From an uncultured Lachnospiraceae bacterium (GTDB lineage: Bacteria; Bacillota; Clostridia; Lachnospirales; Lachnospiraceae), in the NCBI GenBank assembly GCA_947632555.1, contig CANRPU010000005.1, forward strand, positions 62,001-126,000: a DNA stretch of 64,000 nt, written 5' to 3'. Below the pieces are notes generated by a model. The model was given only the letters and a program-made list of their open reading frames with translations. It was not told where the DNA came from and made no database searches. A program made the position numbers and the translations under genes. Shown piece by piece: positions 1 through 7,458 of the stretch (positions within the stretch are counted from its first letter, which is position 1; each line of letters opens with the position of its first letter).

Positions 1-95
1 ATCCCGTAATCCACCAGAATGGTCTTTCCGCAGGCTTCGATGCAGTGACAGCTTCCCGTTACCTCGTGGTCCGCTCCGATAAAAGTCAGTTTCAT
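1..95 (-). CDS. MBL-fold (beta-CASP type) metallohydrolase, N-terminal fragment
   Basis: Only the first 31 codons are inside the window; the gene runs off the left edge. The visible peptide starts MKLTFIGADHEVTGSCH and continues to a LVDYG stretch, which is the first beta-strand pattern of metallo-beta-lactamase-fold RNA/DNA processing enzymes of the beta-CASP type. The metal-binding HxHxDH motif would lie further left and cannot be checked. The start is fixed by GGAGGGAC just upstream of ATG at 95. Its promoter region is the repeat array at 130-560. The assignment rests on a short segment, so the subfamily is uncertain. Confidence 0.6.
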   Translation of the reverse strand, partial: MKLTFIGADHEVTGSCHCIEACGKTILVDYG

Positions 96-129
96 ATCCG
101 TCCCTCCGTTTTCCGCCCTGAATAAGGCT

Positions 130-531
130 ATTATACCACAAGCGCAGAAAAGGAAGCGCCGTGTAAGCGGCATTTACTTTTCAAGCGGTGGCTTGCAGGT
201 ATAATATACCGCGCAGCGGGGCCATGCCGGTGCATCCGGCATGTATTCTGCGTCAGCAGAATCATTATACCACAGGCGCAGAAAAGGAAGCGCCGTGTAA
301 ACGGCATTTACTTTTCAAGCGGTGGCCTGCAGGTATAATATACCGCGCAGCGGGGCCATGCCGGTGCATCCGGCATGTATTCTGCGTCAGCAGAATCATT
401 ATACCACAGGCGCAGAAAAGGAAGCGCCGTGTAAACGGCATTTACTTTTCAAGCGGTGGCCTGCAGGTATAATATACCGCGCAGCGGGGTCATGCCGGTG
501 CATCCGGCATATATTCTGCGTCAGCAGAATC
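130..531. repeat. Three tandem copies of a 134-bp unit
   Basis: The sequence attataccaca recurs at 130, 264, 398 and (partly) 532, an exact 134-bp period, and the copies differ at only a few bases. Each unit contains several palindromes: GCCGT/ACGGC, GGTATAATATACC, ATGCCG/CGGCAT and ATTCTGC/GCAGAAT around a 4-base loop. Read on the minus strand, every period boundary is TGTGGTATAAT (ATGGTATAAT in the fourth), an extended -10 element pointing toward the MBL gene. Short in-frame ORFs inside the copies are a by-product of the repetition and look non-coding. Confidence 0.9.
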
Positions 532-560
532 ATTATACCATATTATAAAATTGAACTCAA
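532..560 (-). promoter_or_regulatory. Sigma-A promoter at the outer edge of the repeat array
   Basis: On the minus strand TTGAGT (560-555) is followed after 17 bases by TATAAT (537-532), and a TGG extension precedes the -10. Transcription would run through all three repeat units toward the MBL-fold gene. The inner copies keep the extended -10 (403-398, 269-264, 135-130) but have poor -35 sequences. Confidence 0.6.
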
Positions 561-578
561 TGAGAAAGCCGTTTTGCT

Positions 579-1274
579 TCACTGACCGGATTTCTGTGTC
601 CAGTTCAGTCCGTCCGGACTGGTGAAAACGCCAAAGACGCTCCCCTCCGCGGTCACTGCCTCCAGATCCAGTACAAGGCCCCTCCCGTCTTTTTCAATCC
701 CGATCCCGTTTACATAGGAGTAATCCTCCACCGGGATCTCCACGTCAACGGAGCTCCATCCGTTCCGCTCGTCGAACCGGTATAAATATTCGTCCGTTCC
801 ATGATAAGTAACCGTGACATATCCTGTCCCGTCTGGTACATACAGGAGATCCGTAGGGTATCCCGCTATCACCGAGGACAGATCCTCCTGTACGGAAAAT
901 GTCCTGCCTCCGTCTTCCGTAACATACAGCACCTTTTCCATCTGTCCCGCGCCGGGATCCGCGCAGTACAGGACATACCCCGTATCCTCATCCGCGAAAC
1001 TGACAAAAGCGCGCCCGTTTCCCGAAACCACGCCGGAAACCGTTGTTTCTTCCCAGGATGCCCCGCCGTCTGCCGTATAGGCCAGACAAACGCGGTTATC
1101 TTCGGAAAGAAACGCCCGATACATTCTCTCCTCGTCCAAAGAAAACGTATCTTCCTCCGCTTCCAGTCCCTGTGGTTCCGCCGCGGGCAGGACCGCCTTT
1201 CCCCCTATCCCCATTTCAGCCGCGGCGATCCCGCCCACGAGCCAGATCATCCGCAGTATCGCTTTCATTACCAT
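579..1274 (-). CDS. Membrane-anchored or secreted Asp-box (BNR-like) protein
   Basis: A 231-aa protein starting MVMKAILRMIW, with one hydrophobic N-terminal segment (about residues 4-24) that would act as signal peptide or anchor. The body has three Asp-box-like turns, TADGGASWEE, TEDGGRTF and SPDGLNWT, which are typical of sialidase-like beta-propellers and YCF48/Vps10-type repeats. The frame is open further upstream, but it would run through a tRNA gene, and GGGGGGT six bases before ATG 1274 supports the shorter start. No catalytic residues can be named. The function is unknown; an extracytoplasmic binding or sensor role is a guess. Confidence 0.7.
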   Translation of the reverse strand: MVMKAILRMIWLVGGIAAAEMGIGGKAVLPAAEPQGLEAEEDTFSLDEERMYRAFLSEDNRVCLAYTADGGASWEETTVSGVVSGNGRAFVSFADEDTGYVLYCADPGAGQMEKVLYVTEDGGRTFSVQEDLSSVIAGYPTDLLYVPDGTGYVTVTYHGTDEYLYRFDERNGWSSVDVEIPVEDYSYVNGIGIEKDGRGLVLDLEAVTAEGSVFGVFTSPDGLNWTQKSGQ

Positions 1275-1342
1275 ATCATACCCCCCATAGTTTCTTAAAA
1301 TAACAGTTTCGGGCAAACCTGCCGTAAAAAGGCATGAAAAAA

Positions 1343-1414
<72 letters not shown>

Positions 1415-1417
1415 AAA

Positions 1418-1445
1418 TTACTTCTCCGCTTTCGCGGACAAGTAA
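1418..1445 (-). other. Hairpin in the tRNA-Gly precursor leader
   Basis: TTACTT and AAGTAA pair around a CCGC-gaaa-GCGG stem directly between the promoter and the 5' end of the tRNA. It would form a stable 5' leader hairpin on the precursor, possibly helping RNase P processing; that role is inferred. Confidence 0.6.
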
Positions 1446-1446
1446 T

Positions 1447-1475
1447 ACTATACTATAGGCTTTTTCGTTTGTCAA
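1447..1475 (-). promoter_or_regulatory. Sigma-A promoter of tRNA-Gly
   Basis: TTGACA (1475-1470), 17-base spacer, TATAGT (1452-1447) on the minus strand. Near-perfect consensus placed about 35 bases before the mature tRNA. Confidence 0.85.
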
Positions 1476-1523
1476 CCGGCAAATTTACTTTTCCGAAACA
1501 AAGCCCAAAGCTCCGCGGAAATC

Positions 1524-2903
1524 TTACTCGCCATCCACAACCTCCGGCAGCTTGTCCGCATACTTGATACGGTAGATGCGGCGCAGGGAATCGTTGATAC
1601 GCTCCTCCGAAATCGTTCCGTCCTTCAGAGCCTGCAGAACGCCGTTGTAAGCCAGTTCAAAATCCTCCGGCATCAGTATCATGTCGCAGCCGGCTTTCAG
1701 CGCCATGATAGCCGCCTCATCGGCCTGATAATATTCCGTGACAGCCCCCATATTCATGGCATCCGTAATGATAACGCCGTCAAAGCCCAGCTCCTCCCGC
1801 AGGATATCCGACACCACGACGGAAGACAGGCTGCAGGGCGTATTATCCCCCGTCAGGGCCGGCGCCGACACATGGCTTACCATAACGAAATCGGCTCCTG
1901 CCTCAATACCCGCGGCAAATACCGTAAACTCCTCCGCTCTGAACTGCTCCGCGGTTCTTTCCGTAACGGCCATTTCCACATGGGTATCTTCCACGCTGCC
2001 GCCTATCCCGGGAAAATGTTTCAGGCAGGCGCTGATCCCGTTCTCTTCCAGCCCTTTTGTCATGGAAGCCACCATGGAGGCCGCCAGCGCGCTGTCGCTG
2101 CCATAGGAACGATCCCCGATAAAGCTGTCCTCCACATTGCTGATATCCGCCACCGGCGCCAGATCCACGTTAAATCCCAGCGGCTTCAGATAACCCGCTA
2201 TATTCTGCCCGGCCGCGTAGGCATTGGCAGCATCGCCCGCAGCGCCGATCTCCCGCGCGCTGCCCACATTCTCGCCCAGTCCGGCTTCGGCCGCCCGGCT
2301 GACGCTTCCGCCCTCTTCATCCACCGCCAAAAACAGCGGATATCTGCTGTAAAGCGAAGTATTGGACAGCATCTCCGTAAGCTGCTCCTGCGACTTCATA
2401 TTCTGCTTAAAATAGATCAGTCCTCCCACCGCGTAGGTGTTCAGCGCATCCTTGGTACCATCTCCCGCCTTAATAGCGGCGCTTACGCCCGTAATGGATT
2501 CCGGCGTCACAATAAAAAGCCCCGCCACCTTGTCCTCCGGCGGCATAACCTCTATGGCCGCGTCAATGATCTCATCCAGCCTCTGCTGCGGCGTGGGCTC
2601 CGTCATAGTATCCGTTTCCTCAGGTTTGACCAGAGTTTCCTCCTCTCCCAGCATGCTTTCCAGATTGCCCGTAAAAGCGGCCTCATCCTGTTTTGTATTT
2701 CTCAGATGGGAACCCAGTGCCGTCACCACGGCCGCAGCGCCTCCTATGACCAGCAGCGCGGCAAAAACCGTGCCCGCGTACACCAGCGCCTGATTACGCA
2801 CGCGCCTTCTGCGCCTCTCTTCCCGCTTTATGGCCTCCTCCTGTTCCTGCTGCCTCTTTTCCTGTTTTTCCTGTTCCCGATTTATGTCCTTATTCTCCGC
2901 CAT
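1524..2903 (-). CDS. Membrane-anchored GH3 beta-N-acetylhexosaminidase-like protein
   Basis: A 459-aa glycoside hydrolase family 3 protein. A charged cytoplasmic N-terminus rich in K/E/R (residues 7-37) precedes one membrane segment (about 38-63), then the single (beta/alpha)8 GH3 domain. The NagZ-type signature KHFPGIGGSVEDTH lies at about 295-308 and supplies the Asp/His acid-base dyad; the nucleophile Asp lies in ITDAMNM at about 381. NagZ-like enzymes remove N-acetylglucosamine from muropeptides, and the membrane anchor suggests cell-surface action. GAGGTGG just before ATG 2903 favours this start over an ATG four codons upstream. Confidence 0.88.
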   Translation of the reverse strand: MAENKDINREQEKQEKRQQEQEEAIKREERRRRRVRNQALVYAGTVFAALLVIGGAAAVVTALGSHLRNTKQDEAAFTGNLESMLGEEETLVKPEETDTMTEPTPQQRLDEIIDAAIEVMPPEDKVAGLFIVTPESITGVSAAIKAGDGTKDALNTYAVGGLIYFKQNMKSQEQLTEMLSNTSLYSRYPLFLAVDEEGGSVSRAAEAGLGENVGSAREIGAAGDAANAYAAGQNIAGYLKPLGFNVDLAPVADISNVEDSFIGDRSYGSDSALAASMVASMTKGLEENGISACLKHFPGIGGSVEDTHVEMAVTERTAEQFRAEEFTVFAAGIEAGADFVMVSHVSAPALTGDNTPCSLSSVVVSDILREELGFDGVIITDAMNMGAVTEYYQADEAAIMALKAGCDMILMPEDFELAYNGVLQALKDGTISEERINDSLRRIYRIKYADKLPEVVDGE

Positions 2904-3000
2904 GATCCACCTCATTCAGCTTATATGGTTAATCATACCCTATTTTACAAGGAATTTCTACAGGAAATGTTTACTTTTTATTTAATTATTTAAAAATGTA

Positions 3001-3036
3001 AAAGAGCGCATCGACTGTTTTATCAATGCGCTCTTT
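3001..3036 (-). terminator. Intrinsic terminator of the small transcript
   Basis: AAAGAGCGCAT at 3001-3011 pairs perfectly with ATGCGCTCTTT at 3026-3036 around a 14-base loop. On the minus strand the stem is followed by a T-rich tail (TTTTACATTTTT); on the plus strand no T-run follows. Confidence 0.7.
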
Positions 3037-3335
3037 CAGACTTCGCTCTCCAATGGACTGCCCTCCCTATGAAATTATTTCAATGGTCTTCGGTTACCTC
3101 ATTCCATCCATATCCGCTTTCGTACCGTTCCACTTTCCTTTGTACTGATTGTACTGTGACGTCAGCCCCTGGCTGTATGCGCCGCTTCATTTTGTGTACT
3201 TGGATACCCGCTTATCCTTTCTCATTATTCAGTTGTATATGGACGGTGGATTTGGAAATTTAAGTGTTAGGTGGACTGTACCTCACTTTCTTCCGTATTA
3301 GCAATTCTGCTTGTTTGTTCCCGTTTCTTTATTGT
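3001..3335 (-). ncRNA. Candidate small RNA or remnant transcript
   Basis: The interval runs from a TTGACA-17-TATAAT promoter to an 11-bp GC-rich hairpin followed by CTTTTACATTTTT, a predicted transcript of roughly 335 nt. I do not see the signatures of 6S RNA, SRP RNA, RNase P RNA or tmRNA. Within it lie two overlapping micro-ORFs, 12 codons starting MRKDKRVSKYTK and 36 codons starting MKRRIQPGADV, joined by an ATGA overlap but without a good ribosome site. It could therefore be a remnant of a small coding gene instead. Confidence 0.4.
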
Positions 3336-3341
3336 AACTTC

Positions 3342-3370
3342 ATTATAACGTCCCTCTTTTTATTTGTCAA
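3342..3370 (-). promoter_or_regulatory. Perfect consensus sigma-A promoter in the AT-rich island
   Basis: TTGACA (3370-3365), 17-base spacer, TATAAT (3347-3342) on the minus strand. It is one of the best promoter matches in the window, yet no protein gene of normal size follows for over 400 bp before the GH3 start. Confidence 0.8.
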
Positions 3371-3564
3371 TACATTTTTTGAAAATTTTTTAATTTTTTT
3401 CAAATTATTTTTTACGCCTCTGTTTTTTTCAAAATCATCATTTTCATCTTCTATATTTTTAGTATTTTCTGACAATTTCAACCGGTACCGCTGCTTTTTC
3501 ACAGACCAAAGAGCATCGTCCGGATACGTCCTTATTTCTTCCGATGTTTCGTCTGAAAGATAAA

Positions 3565-3604
3565 GGCCCCGTTCCGGATTTCTTATCGAAATGGGAACAG
3601 GGCC
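3565..3604 (-). terminator. Terminator of the glyA-hom-lysC operon
   Basis: GGCCCTGTTCCC and GGAACGGGGCC pair on the minus strand around an AT-rich loop just after the lysC stop, followed by TTTATCTTTC. Confidence 0.75.
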
Positions 3605-3632
3605 GTTTCTTGTTCTGACCGCGCCGCGGCTT

Positions 3633-4952
3633 CTATAACTGGGTTACCACAAAAATATCGTAAATGGCCTTGATGGCCGCTTCAAAATCATCATTGGCCA
3701 CGCCGATGATGATATTTAATTCCGAAGAACCCTGATCTATCATCTTGACGTTGATGTTCGCGTGCGCCAGGGCCGCGAATACCCTGCCGGCGGTACCACG
3801 GGTGGATTTCATACCTCTGCCCACCACCGCGATCAGAGCCAGATCGGATTCGATGTCAATGGAATCGGGATCCGCCAGTCTGTGGATGCCCGCCACTACC
3901 TTCTGCTCCTTGCTCATGAACTCGTCCTGGTGCACGAATACGGTCATGGTATCAATACCGGAAGGTACATGCTCGAAAGAAATTCCGTTTTCTTCAAACG
4001 CCTGCAGCACCTTTCTGCCGAAACCGATCTCGGAATTCATCATATCCTTCTCAATATTTACCGCGCAGAAGCCCTTTTTGCCCGCGATACCCGTAATGAC
4101 ATAACGGGATTTCTGACAGGTGCTGCCCACGATCCAGGTGCCTTCGTCCTCCGGAGCATTGGTATTGCGGATATTGATGGGGATCCCCTGCTGACGGACG
4201 GGGAAAATAGCGTCCTCATGGAGTACGGTGGCTCCCATATACGCCAGTTCCCGCAGCTCCCTGTAGGTAATGACCTCTATCACTTCCGGCTTGGGGATAA
4301 TGCGGGGATCCGCGATCAAAAAGCCCGAAACATCCGTCCAGTTTTCATATACGTCGGCTTTCGCGGCCTTTGCCACGATGGATCCGGTAATATCGGATCC
4401 TCCCCTGGAAAAAGTTTTAATCCTTCCGTCGGCGTAGGCGCCGTAAAATCCGGGTATGACCGCGTTGGCGCAGCCCTCCAGGCGCCCGGAGAGCACTTCG
4501 TTGGTCTTTTCCGCGTCAAAATCGCCGTTATCCTTAAAGAAAATAACTTCCGCCGCGTCTATGAACGCATATCCCAGATACGCCGCCATCACAATGCCGT
4601 TCAGATATTCTCCGCGGGAAGCGGCGTAATTATCTCCCAGCTTATCCTTGAAATTTTTTTCGATGATCTGAAATTCCTTATCCAGGGACAGATCCAGCTT
4701 CAGGCCGTCAATGATCTCCTGATACCGCGCGCCGATATCCGCCAGTTCCCGGGAAAAATCCCTGCCCTCTTCCGCCAGCGCGTAACAGGCATACAGCATA
4801 TCCGTCACCTTGGTATCTTTGGCAAAACGCTTGCCCGGCGCGGAAGGGACCACATAGCACCTTTCTTTGTCCGCTCTGATGATGTTTCCTACTTTTTCAA
4901 ACTGTTCCGCGCTGGCCAGAGAACTGCCGCCGAATTTTACTACCTTTTTCAT
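3633..4952 (-). CDS. lysC: Aspartate kinase
   Basis: 439 aa. It phosphorylates aspartate as the first step to lysine, threonine and methionine. The amino-acid kinase domain begins with KFGGSS (residues 6-11), and the substrate loop SRGGSDITG is present at about 183-191. Two ACT-like regions follow, with the segments VNIEKDMMN and ALAHANINVKMIDQGSSELNIIIGV; these are the usual sites of end-product control. It is the last gene of an operon with glyA, hom and the mutase-like gene. The monofunctional form, separate from homoserine dehydrogenase, is normal for Firmicutes. Which effector inhibits it cannot be read from sequence. Confidence 0.93.
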   Translation of the reverse strand: MKKVVKFGGSSLASAEQFEKVGNIIRADKERCYVVPSAPGKRFAKDTKVTDMLYACYALAEEGRDFSRELADIGARYQEIIDGLKLDLSLDKEFQIIEKNFKDKLGDNYAASRGEYLNGIVMAAYLGYAFIDAAEVIFFKDNGDFDAEKTNEVLSGRLEGCANAVIPGFYGAYADGRIKTFSRGGSDITGSIVAKAAKADVYENWTDVSGFLIADPRIIPKPEVIEVITYRELRELAYMGATVLHEDAIFPVRQQGIPINIRNTNAPEDEGTWIVGSTCQKSRYVITGIAGKKGFCAVNIEKDMMNSEIGFGRKVLQAFEENGISFEHVPSGIDTMTVFVHQDEFMSKEQKVVAGIHRLADPDSIDIESDLALIAVVGRGMKSTRGTAGRVFAALAHANINVKMIDQGSSELNIIIGVANDDFEAAIKAIYDIFVVTQL

Positions 4953-4967
4953 CTTTCTGTTCCGTCC

Positions 4968-6170
4968 TTACTTTCCGAAAAGTCTGTCTATCAGTTTATG
5001 TCCCTGGGCTATCAGAATGCCGGAAGCCCTTCCCGTTTCTTCATTATAATCCCAGGTTTCGTTCTGTTCCGCCGTGGAATCATAGAGCAGATAGGGTACG
5101 CTGTCCGAAGTGTGGGTTCTTACCCGTATGGGAGTGGGATGATCCGGCAGCACCAGCAGCCGGAAATCCTCGCCGGAAGCCCTTAACTGCTCTGTCAACG
5201 GACCGATCACCCTGGTATCCAGGTAGTGGATCGCCTGCACTTTTTTCTCTACACTGCCCTGATGTCCCATTTCATCCGGCGCTTCCACATGGAGATAGGC
5301 AAAGTCGTAACCGTCCTTTGTCAGGGCGTTGACTGCCGCGGTCACTTTTCCTTCGTAATTGGTATTCAGGCCGCCGTTCGCGCCTTCCACCTTCGCCACG
5401 CCCATGCCGGCGCCCACAGCGATGCCTTTCAGAAGATCCACCGCGGAAACCATCATACCCCGTTTGCCGGTCTTTTCCTCAAAAGAGGTCAGCGCCGGTC
5501 TGGTGCCGGCTCCCCAGAACCAGCAGCAGTTGGCGGGGTTCAGGCCCTGCTTTTTACGTTCCTGATTAAGGGGATGGCGCGTCAGTATTTCATAGCTGCG
5601 TTTCATCATCCCGCGGAACTTTTCCTCCTGCGGAAGATATTTTCCGATCACCTGGCCCAGCACATCGTGGGGCTGGGTAAAATCCATCACCCTTCCGTGG
5701 TCCCAGATCAGGCAGTGCCTGTAGCTGGTGCCTACATAAAAACGGAACTCCTCATTTTCCAGCTCGTCCGCCACCGCCTTTAAGAGAACAGCGCAGTCCT
5801 CGGTGCTGATCTCGGAAGAGCTGTGGTCGATGATGGTCTGCTGCTCAAAGGGAACATCTTCTTCGGAAAGCGTCACAATATTGCACCGCAGGGCAATATC
5901 CGTATCCTTCATGGGAACGCCGATGCTGAGCGCTTCCAGCGGAGAGCGTCCCGAATAATAGCGCTTGGGATCATAGCCCAGCACGGAGAGATTGGCCGTG
6001 TCGGAGCCCGGTTTCATGCCGTCCGGTATGGTATGTACCATCCCGATCTCTGATCTTTTGCTCAGTATATCCAGATTGGGGGTTTCGGCATACGCCAGAG
6101 GCGTTTTCCCGCCCAGAGCCTCGATCGGCTCATCCGCCATGCCGTCACCCAGTACGATCGCGTATTTCAT
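4968..6170 (-). CDS. Cofactor-independent phosphoglycerate-mutase-like protein, probable homoserine kinase
   Basis: 400 aa of the ApgM-type alkaline-phosphatase fold. Metal-binding elements are visible: GDGMAD near the N-terminus (residues 8-13), GSDTANLSVLGYDP at about 56-69, and LPDHPTPIRVRTH near 340. The family is known in two roles: archaeal-type phosphoglycerate mutase, and a proposed homoserine kinase (TIGR02535-type) in genomes lacking ThrB. Its position between hom and lysC in one operon argues for the kinase role here. It starts 22 bases after the hom stop and ends 16 bases before lysC, so co-expression is certain in practice. Activity itself is an inference. Confidence 0.8.
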   Translation of the reverse strand: MKYAIVLGDGMADEPIEALGGKTPLAYAETPNLDILSKRSEIGMVHTIPDGMKPGSDTANLSVLGYDPKRYYSGRSPLEALSIGVPMKDTDIALRCNIVTLSEEDVPFEQQTIIDHSSSEISTEDCAVLLKAVADELENEEFRFYVGTSYRHCLIWDHGRVMDFTQPHDVLGQVIGKYLPQEEKFRGMMKRSYEILTRHPLNQERKKQGLNPANCCWFWGAGTRPALTSFEEKTGKRGMMVSAVDLLKGIAVGAGMGVAKVEGANGGLNTNYEGKVTAAVNALTKDGYDFAYLHVEAPDEMGHQGSVEKKVQAIHYLDTRVIGPLTEQLRASGEDFRLLVLPDHPTPIRVRTHTSDSVPYLLYDSTAEQNETWDYNEETGRASGILIAQGHKLIDRLFGK

Positions 6171-6191
6171 ATTCGGTTTCCTCCCGCTCCT

Positions 6192-7403
6192 CTAGTCCAC
6201 CCGGATCCTGGTACCCACTCTTGCATTGCCCAGCTGCTCATAGCGCGCCGCAAAGTCTTTTTCTTTTATTTTTCCGGTTACCACTCCGCATTCCTCCGGC
6301 ATTTCCGGCAGGCTGATGCATTCCGCGCCGGCAAACAGTTCCTTCGCCTTTTCCTCTCCGTCTTTCCTGACCCGGAAAAAGAATCTGCTCTCGGTATCGT
6401 CAATGCCCTGCAGGGGCGCATCCTCTTCGTCCCAGAAGCACATGATCACCTTGCCCTGATGTCTGGCGCAGTCGATCACGTCCGATACCACCGCGCTGGC
6501 GGTGGGCAGCTTGCCCGCGCCCCGGCCGTAGTACATGGAGTCACCCAGCATATTGCCCTTTACAAAGACCGCGTTGAACACGCCGTTCACCATATACAGC
6601 GGATGTTCCCTGGAGATCATGCAGGGCGCCACCATTGCCAGCGTGCGCTCTCCCGCCTCCCGGCTGACAGCCAGCAGTTTGATGGATCTGCCCATGGCTT
6701 TGGCATACGAAAAATCCTCGGCGGTGATCCTGGTGATGCCTTCCGTATAGATCTTTTGGTAATCCACATTCTTTCCCGTCATCAGAGAAGAGAGGATCGC
6801 GATCTTGCGGCAGGCATCGTACCCTTCCACGTCCGCTTCGGGGTTACGCTCCGCGTAGCCCTTTTCCTGGGCCTCCTTCAATACGCTGTCAAAATCCGCG
6901 CCTTCCTTTTCCATTTTGGAAAGGATATAGTTGGTGGTACCGTTTAAGATACCCGCGATTTCTTCTATGCGCTCAGCGGTCAGGGAATAATTCAAGGGCC
7001 TTATGATGGGAATGCCGCCCCCTACGCTGGCCTCAAACAGATAGTTGCAGGTATTGGCCTTTGCCAGCGCCAGCAGCTCCGGCCCATGGGCCGCCACCAG
7101 CTCCTTGTTGGAGGTACACACGCTCTTGCCCGCGCTGAGCGCCTGCTGGGTAAAGCGGTAAGCCGCTCCCACGCCGCCCATGGTTTCGCAGACGATCTTG
7201 ACTTCATCGTCTTCCAGTATCCGGGTAAAGTCATGGACCACCTTATCCTCATAGGGATCCCCGGGAAAATCCCGCAGATCCAGAATATATTTGACGTTTA
7301 ACTCCTCACCGGCCTTCTTGTTGACCATTTCCTTGTTTTTCTCAATGACTTCCACCACACCGCTTCCCACGGTGCCGTATCCTAATACCGCTACCTGAAT
7401 CAT
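6192..7403 (-). CDS. hom: Homoserine dehydrogenase
   Basis: 403 aa. It reduces aspartate semialdehyde to homoserine with NAD(P)H. The N-terminal Rossmann motif GYGTVGSG is at residues 8-15; SVGGGIPIIRPL and GILNGTTNYIL are the family's conserved substrate-side segments, followed by EKGYAERNPEADVEGYDACRK-type catalytic-domain sequence. A short C-terminal extension (about residues 310-403) takes the place of a regulatory domain. It lies 55 bases downstream of glyA and just upstream of the probable homoserine kinase, so the operon carries hom, the kinase and aspartate kinase together. The start is supported by TGAGGAAAC before ATG. Confidence 0.94.
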   Translation of the reverse strand: MIQVAVLGYGTVGSGVVEVIEKNKEMVNKKAGEELNVKYILDLRDFPGDPYEDKVVHDFTRILEDDEVKIVCETMGGVGAAYRFTQQALSAGKSVCTSNKELVAAHGPELLALAKANTCNYLFEASVGGGIPIIRPLNYSLTAERIEEIAGILNGTTNYILSKMEKEGADFDSVLKEAQEKGYAERNPEADVEGYDACRKIAILSSLMTGKNVDYQKIYTEGITRITAEDFSYAKAMGRSIKLLAVSREAGERTLAMVAPCMISREHPLYMVNGVFNAVFVKGNMLGDSMYYGRGAGKLPTASAVVSDVIDCARHQGKVIMCFWDEEDAPLQGIDDTESRFFFRVRKDGEEKAKELFAGAECISLPEMPEECGVVTGKIKEKDFAARYEQLGNARVGTRIRVD

Positions 7404-7458
7404 GTTTCCTCACATTCTGCCGTCCGATACGGCTTTATCCTCATAGGATCTTATCTGT

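Larger units (their letters stand above)
2904..3632. other. AT-rich intergenic island with no confident protein gene
   Basis: About 730 bp between the GH3 gene and lysC, markedly AT-rich in 3260-3480 compared with its surroundings. It holds the lysC terminator (3565-3604), a consensus minus-strand promoter (3342-3370) and a hairpin with trailing Ts (3001-3036). Only tiny ORFs occur behind the promoter. On the minus strand one frame without a good start codon stays open from the lysC end to about 3325 and is rich in Lys/Asn/Glu. A degraded foreign gene or small-RNA locus is possible. Confidence 0.6.

Noticed and set aside
188-585. Two ORFs (94 and 87 codons) in the left-end repeats
   Set aside because: They come from the same repeat unit translated twice, have no ribosome site and look like no protein.
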